Assembly (NCBI GenBank): GCA_035575515.1
Contig: DATLXU010000127.1
Coordinates: 108,680 to 172,679, forward strand
Length of the DNA: 64,000 nucleotides
From: DATLXU01 sp035575515
GTDB lineage: Bacteria; Acidobacteriota; Blastocatellia; UBA7656
Reading direction: 5' to 3'
Shown: positions 1-10,410 of the stretch, in pieces
Layout of the letters: each line of letters starts with the position of its first letter
How positions within the stretch are numbered: position 1 is the stretch's first letter
Made by a program: the position numbers and the translations under genes
The notes under the pieces: model-generated
What the model saw: only the letters and a program-made list of their open reading frames with translations
Database searches by the model: none
Told to the model about the DNA's origin: nothing

Positions 1-39
1 CAAGGAACTGCGGCCAGCCGACGCGCTGGGGAGATGAAA

Positions 40-1560
40 ATGGGGATAAAATTGTTGGCAGCAGCTTTCGCCATCGCGATGGTTGTTTTGTTGTGGCTGC
101 GCGAATTCATCCTCAGCATTGGAAAAAAGAAGAAAGCTGGCAGTGTCCACGAGGTGCTCGTCGTGCGCGCAGAGGATGAAAGAAGACCGCCAGAGCGCGC
201 AGATGTGGAAGAGAGTCCAGACGAAGTTCAGCCCGACGCTTCATCGGTTGAGATTGAAGAGTTTCTTGCCGAGCTTCGCGCGAAGGCGCAAGACAAGCCG
301 CGCAAGAATAACTCTCTTTTCTTGATAGCCATCCCGGCTCTAGTTGCAAGCTGGTTGCCTGCTGCGGCTTCAATCTGTCGCGCTCAAAGCTCTAGCATCA
401 AGATAGGCCCGGTCGTTTCTGACAAGACTAATTCCGGCAAGTCGTTACTCGATAATGCGGTCGCTGAGGAAGTAGCGTCTCAAGAACCGCAGAAACAGCA
501 GTCGAAGCCTGAATGGAACTATGGTGGCTTCGTGGATGTTGGCTACTCGCTCGATTTCAACCATCCGGCAAATCTGTTTTTCCGAAGTCGCGGTACCGCT
601 TGGCACGTCGATAACTTGTATCTGAATATAGCGGGCGCATATGTGAAGAAAGATCCCTCCGAATCTTCACGATGGGGCGGTCAATTGACAGTCCAAGGGG
701 GGAAAGATTCCGAGGTTTTTGGGTTCTCCGCAACGGCTCCAAACATCGGAGGTTTCAAAGTCCTTCGCCACCTCGGTCCAACAAATGTGTCTTATCTTGC
801 GCCTGTGGGCAAGGGACTCACTGTGCAGGGTGGAATCTTCGGCAGTTTGATCGGCTACGACTCGCTCTACGCCAAGGATAATTTAGAATATACCAGACCG
901 TGGGGAGCCGACTTCACGCCGTATTTGATGATGGGCGTCAACGCGAGTTATCCCTTCAACGAGAAGCTCACCGGCGCGTTCTTCGTGATCAATGGATACT
1001 GGCATCTGGCCAACGCGAACAGTGTCCCTAGTTCGGGTGGCCAACTTGCCTATAAGGCAAGCCCGCGCGTGACAGTGAAGGAAACGGTTCTTTGGGGGCC
1101 TCATCAGTCGAACACCTCATTCAAGTTCTGGCGCTTCCTTACGGACACCATTGTCGAATGCAAGACAGATCGAGTTACTTTTGCATTTGAATACATCTAC
1201 TCGTCGGAACGTGTTGACGCTCTTGGAACGCCCCGCGCCTTGATGATGGCTGGCCAGTTGCCGGTGCATTTTGCTTTGAACAAACGGTGGAGTGCAACCG
1301 TTCGACCTGAGGTTTTCTGGGATCGCAATGGCCGGTGGACCTTAGCCAGGCAGACCGTCAAAGCCATCACGACTACGCTCGAATATCGCATCCCGTACCG
1401 ACAAACCAATACGATCCTGCGGCTGGAGCACCGGTATGACGATTCGCGGGGGCCAGATGGAGGCTTCTTCAGAGGTGCTGAAGTACAGCCAGGCATGGTC
1501 GGCTTGACGCCAACCCAGCACCTTTTGATTTTCGGGCTGCTCTTCACGTTCGACCGCTAA
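40..1560 (+). CDS. outer-membrane beta-barrel protein (porin-2/OmpL-like)
   Basis: From about residue 115 the protein has the alternating, aromatic-rich strands of a BBP2/OmpL-type outer-membrane barrel and ends in the typical terminal pattern FTFDR. The family is thought to form pores in the outer membrane. The N-terminus is odd. A first hydrophobic helix (about residues 3-28) is followed by a basic run, an acidic linker, and then a second hydrophobic segment (about 92-114) ending ASICRA-QS that looks like a cleavable signal peptide. A GGGGAG lies directly against the ATG at 34, so the ATG at 40 is better spaced. Being next to kdp suggests a role in K+ or general solute entry, which is inference. 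Two ancestral genes joined in frame is an alternative reading. Confidence 0.75.
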   Translation: MGIKLLAAAFAIAMVVLLWLREFILSIGKKKKAGSVHEVLVVRAEDERRPPERADVEESPDEVQPDASSVEIEEFLAELRAKAQDKPRKNNSLFLIAIPALVASWLPAAASICRAQSSSIKIGPVVSDKTNSGKSLLDNAVAEEVASQEPQKQQSKPEWNYGGFVDVGYSLDFNHPANLFFRSRGTAWHVDNLYLNIAGAYVKKDPSESSRWGGQLTVQGGKDSEVFGFSATAPNIGGFKVLRHLGPTNVSYLAPVGKGLTVQGGIFGSLIGYDSLYAKDNLEYTRPWGADFTPYLMMGVNASYPFNEKLTGAFFVINGYWHLANANSVPSSGGQLAYKASPRVTVKETVLWGPHQSNTSFKFWRFLTDTIVECKTDRVTFAFEYIYSSERVDALGTPRALMMAGQLPVHFALNKRWSATVRPEVFWDRNGRWTLARQTVKAITTTLEYRIPYRQTNTILRLEHRYDDSRGPDGGFFRGAEVQPGMVGLTPTQHLLIFGLLFTFDR

Positions 1561-1571
1561 GGATCCGGGTA

Positions 1572-1772
1572 GTGGAGGTGACAGAACTTTACACAGAGCT
1601 TAAAGCGCGACACGAGGCCGGCATATCGGAGTGGTCTCTGGTAAAGCGAATGGCGGAGGTCTTCGTCAAAGACCTTCGTTACTACATAGATTTCCTTATG
1701 GCTTGCTTTCTAGTCTGGCGTGAATTGCGCCGCGAGAGGGAAAGCGCAAAGAACAAGGATATTGCGGGGTAG
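1572..1772 (+). CDS. small protein upstream of kdpF
   Basis: A 66-residue ORF with a GTG start, 11 nt after the barrel gene and 2 nt before the next tiny ORF. It has an amphipathic N-terminal half, one hydrophobic stretch around YYIDFLMACFLVW (about residues 37-49), and a highly charged tail. I do not recognise the family. The tight spacing with the following 27-codon gene and kdpF suggests co-transcription with the potassium ATPase. The start is uncertain because a second GTG lies two codons downstream and no clear Shine-Dalgarno separates them. Confidence 0.5.
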   Translation: MEVTELYTELKARHEAGISEWSLVKRMAEVFVKDLRYYIDFLMACFLVWRELRRERESAKNKDIAG

Positions 1773-1774
1773 AC

Positions 1775-1858
1775 ATGGGAGACATCATCTTCATCGCGCT
1801 GACAATTGTTTTCTTCGCCTTGTCCGTCTGGTACGTCCGATTCTGCGAAAAGGTGTAG
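1775..1858 (+). CDS. 27-residue single-pass membrane protein in kdp operon
   Basis: This short ORF starts at ATG 1775, two bases after the previous stop, and ends at TAG 1856-1858. It encodes one hydrophobic helix (residues 3-21) followed by the polar end YVRFCEKV. Size, position just before kdpF and the aromatic-Cys-Glu end suggest a small KdpF-like helper of the K+-transporting ATPase. I recall similar tiny ORFs ahead of kdpF in other bacteria but cannot check this here. The function is inference. It is too short for most gene callers. Confidence 0.6.
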   Translation: MGDIIFIALTIVFFALSVWYVRFCEKV

Positions 1859-1866
1859 GAGCCAAG

Positions 1867-1959
1867 ATGACGAATATCGAATACATAATCAGCGGAGTAA
1901 TTGCCCTGCTGTTGCTCTTTTATCTGATGTACGCGCTACTCAAGCCAGAGAGGTTTTAG
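1867..1959 (+). CDS. kdpF: K+-transporting ATPase subunit KdpF
   Basis: A 30-residue single-helix protein with the KdpF pattern EYIISGVIALLLLFYLMYAL followed by LKPERF. KdpF stabilises the KdpABC complex in the inner membrane. It follows the 27-residue ORF after 8 nt. The G of its TAG stop is the first base of the inserted IS element. Without the IS the sequence reads TTT-TAG-AT-ATG straight into kdpA, so the stop was preserved by the insertion. Confidence 0.93.
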   Translation: MTNIEYIISGVIALLLLFYLMYALLKPERF

Positions 1960-1976
1960 AGCGTGTTGAGAAATTA
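1959..1976 (+). repeat. IS left inverted repeat
   Basis: GAGCGTGTTGAGAAATTA. It is an exact reverse complement of 2813-2830. The first base supplies the last base of the kdpF stop codon. Confidence 0.95.
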
Positions 1977-2013
1977 GAGGAGAGGCAGTGGAAATGGGTA
2001 AACTGTCATTGCC

Positions 2014-2815
2014 ATGAACCGCACAACCCTATCCATCTGACCTCTCCGATGAGCAGTGGAAACTGCTCGAACCTATGTTACCACCTGCGGTTCCTGCGCG
2101 GTCGCAAGCGAACGGTGGATTTGCGCGAAATTGTCAACGCTATCCTTTACCTGCTGCGGACGGGTTGTGCTTGGCGTTATTTGCCTCACGAGTTCCCCGA
2201 GTGGACGACCGTTTATTATTACTTGCGGTTGCTGGCGCGACTTAGACTGGTTCGCCAAACTCAACGGCGAATTACGCAGCCCGCATCCGCAGGGCTTACG
2301 GACGCGACCGTAGACCCTAGCGCCGCCATCATCGATTCGCAATCGGTAAAGACGACCGAGCACGGGCGGCGAAAAAGGCTATGACGCGGGCAAGAAAGTC
2401 AATTGGCGCAAGCGTCATATCCTGGTCGATACCTTGGGCTTGTTGCTCTCGGTCAAAGTCTTGGCAGCCAATATCCAAGACCGCGGGGAGCGCGAAAGCC
2501 TTACTCGATGAAGTCAAAGAACGACCCCCGCGCCTCCACTTGATCTGGGCCGATGGCGGCTATGGCGGCAAGTTGATTACTTGGGTAGCGACGAAGCGGT
2601 TTGTGGTTATTGCAAGTCGTCAAGCGCACAGATGACGTCAAAGGCTTCGTGGTTTTGCCCAGACGATGGGTCGTTGAACTTGCCCTTCGGCTGGCTGGGT
2701 CGCCCGCCGACGATTGAGCAAAGACTATGAGCGGCATTGTGAATCCTCCGAGTCGTTTGTTTATCTGGCGATGATTCACCTGATGCTCAAGCGGTTGAAG
2801 CCTATGCGAACTTAA
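2014..2815 (+). pseudogene. frameshifted IS5-family transposase
   Basis: Pieces of one transposase lie in different frames: DLSDEQWKLLEPMLPP near 2037-2085, then RGRKRTVDLREIVNAILYLL from about 2098, AIIDSQSVKTTEHG near 2325-2365, KRHILVDTLGLLLSVKVLA from about 2410, IWADGGYGGKLITWVAT near 2546-2592, and a C-terminal end LKRLKPMRT. These match IS5-family DDE transposases, but at least four indels and a small deletion separate them. The protein is not made intact. The ORF's last TAA lies in the right inverted repeat. Confidence 0.9.
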
Positions 2816-2830
2816 TTTCTCAACACGCTC
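2813..2830 (-). repeat. IS right inverted repeat
   Basis: Reverse complement of the left end, 18 of 18 matching. It lies six bases upstream of the kdpA ATG. Confidence 0.95.
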
Positions 2831-2836
2831 TTAGAT

Positions 2837-4612
2837 ATGACTATCAACGGTTGGTTGCAAATCCTGTTATTCCTCGCGGCAATCTTGCTGGTCACAAAGC
2901 CGCTCGGTGTCTATATGGCGCGAGTGTTTAATCGCGAGAAAACGTTTCTCGATAGGGTGTTGCGCCCAATCGAACAACTTATCTATCGCCTGACTCGCGT
3001 TGACGAATCGCGCGAGATGCGCTGGACCGAGTACGCCGTCGCGATGCTACTGTTCAGTGCCGTCTCGATGGTGGTGCTATACCTACTTCAGCGGCTTCAA
3101 GGTGTGCTGCCTTTCAACCCACAGAACCTGTCAGGCGTCGGAGATCATTCATCTTTCAACACAGCCGCGTCGTTCACGACAAACACCAACTGGCAAAGCT
3201 ACGTGCCAGAAACGACGATGAGCTACCTGACGCAGATGGCCGGGCTCGCTTATCACAATTTCGTCTCTGCCGCGGTCGGCATCGCACTCGCCATTGCCTT
3301 CATTCGTGGCATCGCCCGGCGCGAGAAAGACACAATCGGCAACTTCTGGGTTGACTTTGTGCGCTGCACCCTCTGGGTGCTTGTCCCGTTCTGCGTAATC
3401 GGCGCGCTCGCGCTCGTCTCGCAGGGCGTCGTACAAAACCTCAAACCTTATGACACGGCGAAGCTCGTCGAGCCGCTGACGGTAGAAAAAGAGTTGGAGG
3501 ATGGCAGGAAAACTACGGAGACAGTCATCGAGCAGGTGATAGCTCAAGGGCCTGTCGCGTCGCAGGAGATAATCAAAGAGTTGGGCACAAACGGTGGAGG
3601 GTTCTTCAACGCCAATAGTGCGCACCCGTTTGAAAATCCCACGCCGCTTGCGAACTTCATAGAACTGTTTGCCATCTTCGCCATCTCTTCGGGGCTTACT
3701 TACACGCTAGGGCGAATGACCGGCTCGCAGCGACACGGTTGGGCCGTGTGGGGAGCGATGGCCGCGCTGTTTCTGGTCGGAGTCGCAGTCAGCTACTGGT
3801 CAGAAGCGCGAGGCAACCCGCTGCTTGCGGGCACTGACCAGACCGTAAGCGCGATGCAATCGGGCGGCAACATGGAAGGCAAAGAAGTCCGCTTCGGCAT
3901 TGCCAACTCTGCGCTGTTTGCAACCGTCACGACCGACGCATCGTGCGGTGCGGTCAACTCGATGCTTGACTCATACACGCCGCTCGGCGGGCTTGTGCCG
4001 CTTACAAATATGATGCTCGGCGAAGTCATATTCGGCGGCGTCGGCGCTGGTATGTACGGCATTCTGATTTTCGTAATACTTTCAGTCTTCATCGCGGGAT
4101 TGATGGTCGGTCGCACGCCTGAATACTTGGGCAAGAAGATTGAAAGCTATGACGTGAAGATGGCGATGCTCGCCGTGCTGATCTTCCCTCTGACAATTCT
4201 CATACTGGCGGGCATATCGGCAATCTCGCCGTCGTTTGGCACATCGAGCATCTTAAATCCCGGCCCGCATGGGCTTTCAGAGATTCTTTACGCTTACACT
4301 TCCGGCACTGGCAACAACGGCTCTGCGTTCGCAGGGATTTCTGCCAACACGCCCTGGTACAACACGACAATTGGGCTGGCGATGCTTATCGGGCGATTCC
4401 TGATAATCATCCCGATGCTTGCTGTCGCGGGCAATCTCGGTCGCAAGAAGATAGTGCCGCCATCGCTCGGAACGTTTCCCGTAACGACGCCGCTGTTCAC
4501 GGCGCTGCTCGTCTCGGTGATCGTGATTGTTGGTGCATTGACTTTCTTTCCTGCGCTGAGCCTTGGCCCCATTGTTGAACACTTGCTGATGGGAGCGGGA
4601 CAAAGTTTCTGA
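2837..4612 (+). CDS. kdpA: K+-transporting ATPase subunit KdpA
   Basis: KdpA is the K+-selective channel-like subunit of the KdpFABC pump. The protein is 591 residues, normal for the family, with about ten membrane helices. All four pore-loop signatures are visible: TTNTNWQ (114-120), the GTNGGGFFNANS loop (250-261), TTDASCGAVNSM (365-376) and SGTGNNGSAFAG (489-500). The start is odd. The sequence just upstream of the ATG is the IS right end and has no Shine-Dalgarno. The ancestral one (AGAGAGG in the kdpF tail) now lies 872 bp away. kdpB follows after 8 nt. The subunit itself looks intact, but its translation may be impaired. Confidence 0.95.
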   Translation: MTINGWLQILLFLAAILLVTKPLGVYMARVFNREKTFLDRVLRPIEQLIYRLTRVDESREMRWTEYAVAMLLFSAVSMVVLYLLQRLQGVLPFNPQNLSGVGDHSSFNTAASFTTNTNWQSYVPETTMSYLTQMAGLAYHNFVSAAVGIALAIAFIRGIARREKDTIGNFWVDFVRCTLWVLVPFCVIGALALVSQGVVQNLKPYDTAKLVEPLTVEKELEDGRKTTETVIEQVIAQGPVASQEIIKELGTNGGGFFNANSAHPFENPTPLANFIELFAIFAISSGLTYTLGRMTGSQRHGWAVWGAMAALFLVGVAVSYWSEARGNPLLAGTDQTVSAMQSGGNMEGKEVRFGIANSALFATVTTDASCGAVNSMLDSYTPLGGLVPLTNMMLGEVIFGGVGAGMYGILIFVILSVFIAGLMVGRTPEYLGKKIESYDVKMAMLAVLIFPLTILILAGISAISPSFGTSSILNPGPHGLSEILYAYTSGTGNNGSAFAGISANTPWYNTTIGLAMLIGRFLIIIPMLAVAGNLGRKKIVPPSLGTFPVTTPLFTALLVSVIVIVGALTFFPALSLGPIVEHLLMGAGQSF

Positions 4613-4620
4613 GGTCGAAC

Positions 4621-6680
<2,060 letters not shown>

Positions 6681-6684
<4 letters not shown>

Positions 6685-7238
6685 AAAACTTTGTGACGGC
6701 TATATTGATGGCGATAGTGACGACGATTTTGCTTGGTCTGGTTTATCCGCTCGTCGTAACGGGACTCGCGCAGGTCATATTCCCTGACAAAGCCAACGGG
6801 CAGTTGATCGTGCGCTATGGCACGGTCATAGGCTCGCGCATCATTGGCCAGCCTTTCGCATCGCCGCGCTACTTTCATTCGCGGCCTTCTGCGGCGGGCG
6901 CGGGCTATGACGCGGGCGCGTCTTCAGGCTCGAATCTCGGCCCGACCAATAACGCTTTGATCGAGCGCGTGAAGACGGATGTCGAAAGCCGACAAAAAGA
7001 GAATCCTAACGCGCCCGTGCCGATTGATCTGGTGACGGCTTCGGCTTCTGGGCTCGACCCGCACATCTCACCGGCAGCGGCAGAATTTCAGGTGCCGCGA
7101 GTGGCGCAAGCGCGCGGATTGAGTGTTGATGAGGTGCGCCGTCTTGTGCAAGAGCATACCGAAGGCAGGACGTTCGGGATATTAGGCGAGCCGCGCGTCA
7201 ACGTGCTCGAATTGAACCTGGCGCTGGATAAAAAGTGA
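6681..7238 (+). CDS. kdpC: K+-transporting ATPase subunit KdpC
   Basis: A 185-residue protein with one N-terminal membrane helix (about 5-25) and the conserved periplasmic region containing FHSRPSAAGAGYDA, SGSNLGPTN and VTASASGLDPHISPAAA, all typical of KdpC, which assists K+ binding in the complex. It starts inside the kdpB stop (ATGA overlap). Its own stop lies in a heptamer repeat tract separating it from the sensor kinase. Confidence 0.95.
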
Positions 7239-7307
7239 AAAGTGAAAAGTGGATAACAGCGAGAAGCTTGCCTTAACACTATTCACTATTCGCTTTTCAC
7301 TATTCGA
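7231..7307 (+). repeat. heptamer palindromic tract 1 (kdpC / sensor kinase)
   Basis: Left units GTGAAAA, GTGAAAA, GTGGATA from 7235. The right arm read on the minus strand gives GAATAGT, GAAAAGC, GAATAGT, GAATAGT. The period is exactly 7 nt and the arms are loosely complementary. The tract covers the apparent GTG start at 7249 and ends just before the preferred kinase ATG. Confidence 0.75.
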
Positions 7308-7308
7308 T

Positions 7309-9201
7309 ATGAATAGCCTGAGACAAAAGCTGGCACTGAGCTACGGGTTGCTGATAATCATTATCTTCGCCGTCAGCGCGTGGAGCATCTATCATCTTGT
7401 GACGCTTGGCCGGGCGATTGATGTAATACTGGTTAATAACTACAAGAGCATCGTCGCAGCCGAGAATATGAAAGAAGCTCTTGAGCGACAGGATTCCGCA
7501 GCGATGTTTTTCATCGCCAGCCACGCCGACAAGGCTCGCCAGCAATTTGAAGCGAACAGCCAAAAGTTTTCTCAGGAATTTGAAATCGCCGCAAATAACA
7601 TCACCGAAAAAGGCGAGCCGGAAATCATCAACGACATAAACGCGAAGTATCAGGCTTACCGAAGCGAGCTTGAAAGTTTTCTCAACCCGGCAGCGACTCT
7701 AACAGCAGCCAAGCAGTCCAACATCTACTTTGAAAGGCTTGAGCCGCAGTTCATCGCAATCAAAGACAAGCTGGACGACTTGCTGCGCCTCAACCAGCAG
7801 GCTATGGTCGCGGCCAACGACCGCGCCATTTCCGTATCGCAACGCGCGGAGATTTCGACCGCAGTAACGGCGGCGCTCGCGCTTGCTCTGGCTTTGATAT
7901 TCGCGTGGCAATTCACGCGCTACGTCGTCACGCCAATTTCAACTCTCAGCCAGAAGGCACGGCTGATAGGTGAAGGCGACCTGGATCAGCGCATAAGCGT
8001 TTCATCAAAAGATGAGATAGGCGTGCTTGCTGCGGAGTTCAACCGTATGCTTTTACGATTGCGCGAGGCGCGCAAATTCGATTATGGGCGATTGCTTATC
8101 GAGCAGAAAAAATCGGATGCGGTGATTGATTCTCTCTACGAGCCGGTGATAGTGACCGATGCGCGCGGCCACGTTATTAAGATCAATCGCGCGGCCAGCC
8201 AGTTGTTCAGCAACGGCAATAAAGGCGACTTGGATTTTTCACTGTCGCAATTCACGGGGGGCGAGCGCATACTGCGCGTGGTGCGCGATGTTGTTGCGAT
8301 GCAGCGGCCCGTCGCCGCCGAAGGCGAGGCTGCGCTTGTGCCAATCGAGGTAGGCGGAGCCGAGCGCAGCTTTCGACTGCGCGCAACTCCCATGCGCGAC
8401 TCTGACGGGCGATTGCTTGGCGCAGTCACGGTACTTGAAGATGTCACAGCCATAACAGAGGTTGACAGGCTGAAAACAGAATTCATCTCCGTCGCATCGG
8501 GCAAGCTGCGCGAGCCGCTTCATTCGCTTCAACTCGCGCTTCATGCAGTCATCGGAGGCTACGCAGGCGAGTTGAACGATCAACAAGCGGATATGCTCGT
8601 GACAGCGCAGGAGAATGCAGAGAAGCTCGAAGAGATGATGAATGACCTGCTTCAGTTGGCAGAGATTGAATCGGGCGCGCGACGGCTTTCAATTCAACGG
8701 CTCCGCCCCGTTGATCTGGCGCGCGCTTGCGTTGAGAGGTTTCGCCCTCTAGCTGAAAGCAAACAGATTAAACTTGAAAACAATGTCTGGCCTGACCTGC
8801 CGTGGGTTGTTGGCGACCGCGAAGCTGTCGCGCGCGTCTTTGATAACTTGCTGTCGAATGCTATACGCCACACAGGGCGCGGCGGGCGCGTCACGATTGA
8901 AGCAAGAGAGCGCGCTGGGCGAGTCTTTTTCAGCGTGCGCGATACGGGCGAGGGCATACCTGAAGAGCACCTGCCCGTTTTATTCAGTCGCTTCGCTCGC
9001 GTTGGCAATAAAGCGGGCAGCACTGGGTTAGGGCTGGCTCTGGTGAAACGATTGGTGGAAGCGCAGGGAGGGCAAGTCAGCGTCGAAAGTCGCGTGGGCG
9101 AAGGCTCGACCTTTACTTTCACGATGCTCGAAGGCGGCCCTGCAAGCGTCAGGAGCACTGACCAGACGCGGGGACGCGGAGACGCGGAGACGCGACGATG
9201 A
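7309..9201 (+). CDS. KdpD-like HAMP-PAS sensor kinase lacking the H-box histidine
   Basis: The start is ATG 7309; the in-frame GTG at 7249 lies in repeat DNA. The layout is membrane helix (about 10-33), helical extracytoplasmic region, second helix (about 197-222), HAMP, PAS (about 270-375), dimerisation helices (about 385-450) and HATPase. The N-box (DNLLSNAIRHT), G1 (DTGEGIPEEH) and G2 (GSTGLGLALV) are intact. The H-box reads SVASGKLREPLHS, where kinases have SHELRTPL, so Gly398 replaces the phosphoacceptor His. A His lies a few residues later (LHS). The position after kdpC suggests it corresponds to the C-terminal half of KdpD. No response regulator is nearby. The C-terminus (DQTRGRGDAETRR) comes from an octamer repeat. 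Confidence 0.85.
   Translation: MNSLRQKLALSYGLLIIIIFAVSAWSIYHLVTLGRAIDVILVNNYKSIVAAENMKEALERQDSAAMFFIASHADKARQQFEANSQKFSQEFEIAANNITEKGEPEIINDINAKYQAYRSELESFLNPAATLTAAKQSNIYFERLEPQFIAIKDKLDDLLRLNQQAMVAANDRAISVSQRAEISTAVTAALALALALIFAWQFTRYVVTPISTLSQKARLIGEGDLDQRISVSSKDEIGVLAAEFNRMLLRLREARKFDYGRLLIEQKKSDAVIDSLYEPVIVTDARGHVIKINRAASQLFSNGNKGDLDFSLSQFTGGERILRVVRDVVAMQRPVAAEGEAALVPIEVGGAERSFRLRATPMRDSDGRLLGAVTVLEDVTAITEVDRLKTEFISVASGKLREPLHSLQLALHAVIGGYAGELNDQQADMLVTAQENAEKLEEMMNDLLQLAEIESGARRLSIQRLRPVDLARACVERFRPLAESKQIKLENNVWPDLPWVVGDREAVARVFDNLLSNAIRHTGRGGRVTIEARERAGRVFFSVRDTGEGIPEEHLPVLFSRFARVGNKAGSTGLGLALVKRLVEAQGGQVSVESRVGEGSTFTFTMLEGGPASVRSTDQTRGRGDAETRR
9165..9197 (+). repeat. octamer tract inside the sensor kinase C-terminus
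   Basis: Four units with 8-nt period: GACGCGGG, GACGCGGA, GACGCGGA, GACGCGAC. They encode the last residues of the kinase. The same octamer type recurs at 10411-10517, 18251-18364 and 59568-59607. Confidence 0.8.
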
Positions 9202-9262
9202 AACTTTCTAAACGAACCATTGCCGCATCTCAGATATAGGGCAGTTAGTTCAGTAATAAACA

Positions 9263-10408
9263 ATGAGCCAGGTTGTTGACACACGACCGAAAGCAGAGTC
9301 GCTGCTTGCACGGCAGCAACAGGCGCGGCGCGCGTGGCTGCGATTGTATATCGGCGCGGCTCCTGGCGTCGGCAAGACTTATCAAATGCTCGAAGAGGCG
9401 CATCTTCTCAGGCGACAGGGCGTAGATATAGTCATCGGCCTCATCGAGCCGCATGGCCGCGCTGAAACCATAGCTTTGATAGACGAACTTGAGCGCGTTC
9501 CGCTGCGCCGAATAGAGTATCGCGGCGTCACGCTTGAAGAGATGGACGTTGAGCGTGTCATTGCGCGCAAGCCCGAAGTGGTCATCGTTGACGAGCTGGC
9601 GCACACGAACGTTCCCGGCTCGAAACATCACAAGCGATATGAAGATGTGCTGGAAATACTTGACGCAGGAATCTCTTGTATCACCGCATTCAATGTACAG
9701 CACATAGAATCGCTCAACGATACCATCGCGCGCATAACGGGCGTTCGCGTGCGCGAGACGATACCGGATTATTTCCTGCGCCGCGCCGATGAAGTGGTTA
9801 ACATTGATGTATCGGTTGACACGCTGCGCACGCGGCTTCGTCAGGGAAAGATTTACAGCATAGAAAAGATCGAGCAGGCGCTTGCCAACTTCTTTCGCAA
9901 GGGCAATCTATCTGCGCTGCGCGAGCTTGCGCTGCGCCAGGTTGCCGAAGATCAGGCTGCAAAGGCGCACGACTACCGCGAGCGCGAGGGACTAGAGCAG
10001 GCGGCAATTCCTGAAAAAGTCATGGTCTGCATGTCATCGCGTAGCAGCGCAAAAAAACTCCTGCGCACAGGCTCGCGCATTGCCGGACGGTTTGCTTCGG
10101 ACTGGTACGCGGTCTATGTCGAAACGCCTCGCGAGGAGCCTAGCCGTATCAAGCCAGAAGACCATGCGGCGCTGATGGAAAACATCCGATTTGCCGAAGA
10201 ACTGGGCGCGAAAGTGGTACAGCTCAAAGCGCGCTGGGTTGCCGACGCGCTCATCGAATTTGCGCGGCGCGAAGGCGTCACGCACGTTGTCTTCGGCCAA
10301 TCGGCCCGCTCCCGCTGGGACATACTGCTACGCGGTTCGGTAATAAATCGCTTTCTGAACGAGGTGCGCGACGCGACTGTGCAAGTCGTCCCGCTTTCTG
10401 AAGGATGA
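9263..10408 (+). CDS. kdpD: free-standing KdpD sensor plus Usp domain protein
   Basis: The protein matches the N-terminal cytoplasmic part of KdpD. It has Walker A GAAPGVGKT (31-39), the region around EPHGRAET, Walker B VVIVDELAHTNVPG and FNVQHIESLND, followed by a universal-stress (Usp) domain from about residue 245 with VFGQSARSR near the end. At 381 residues it lacks the membrane helices and kinase domain of full-length KdpD (about 890 in E. coli). The preceding gene supplies a membrane kinase module, so KdpD is split in two here. It probably senses K+ or nucleotide state and modulates the kinase; that is inference. Confidence 0.93.
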   Translation: MSQVVDTRPKAESLLARQQQARRAWLRLYIGAAPGVGKTYQMLEEAHLLRRQGVDIVIGLIEPHGRAETIALIDELERVPLRRIEYRGVTLEEMDVERVIARKPEVVIVDELAHTNVPGSKHHKRYEDVLEILDAGISCITAFNVQHIESLNDTIARITGVRVRETIPDYFLRRADEVVNIDVSVDTLRTRLRQGKIYSIEKIEQALANFFRKGNLSALRELALRQVAEDQAAKAHDYREREGLEQAAIPEKVMVCMSSRSSAKKLLRTGSRIAGRFASDWYAVYVETPREEPSRIKPEDHAALMENIRFAEELGAKVVQLKARWVADALIEFARREGVTHVVFGQSARSRWDILLRGSVINRFLNEVRDATVQVVPLSEG

Positions 10409-10410
10409 AA

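Larger units (their letters stand above)
1959..2830 (+). mobile_element. IS5-family insertion sequence, degenerate, between kdpF and kdpA
   Basis: An 872-bp element bounded by perfect 18-bp inverted repeats and flanked by a TTA direct repeat (1956-1958 and 2831-2833), the short target duplication expected of IS5-family groups. It carries a broken DDE transposase in the same orientation as kdp. The intact ends and clean duplication show that insertion was recent relative to kdp evolution, while the transposase has already taken several indels. Confidence 0.93.

Noticed and set aside
1806..2384. 192-residue + strand ORF across kdpF and the IS
   Set aside because: It reads kdpF in the wrong frame and then a transposase fragment; it is a chance join across the IS left end.
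7249..7308. Longer N-terminus of the sensor kinase
   Set aside because: The extra 20 codons lie in a heptamer repeat and begin with a GTG inside it; ATG 7309 fits the family start.
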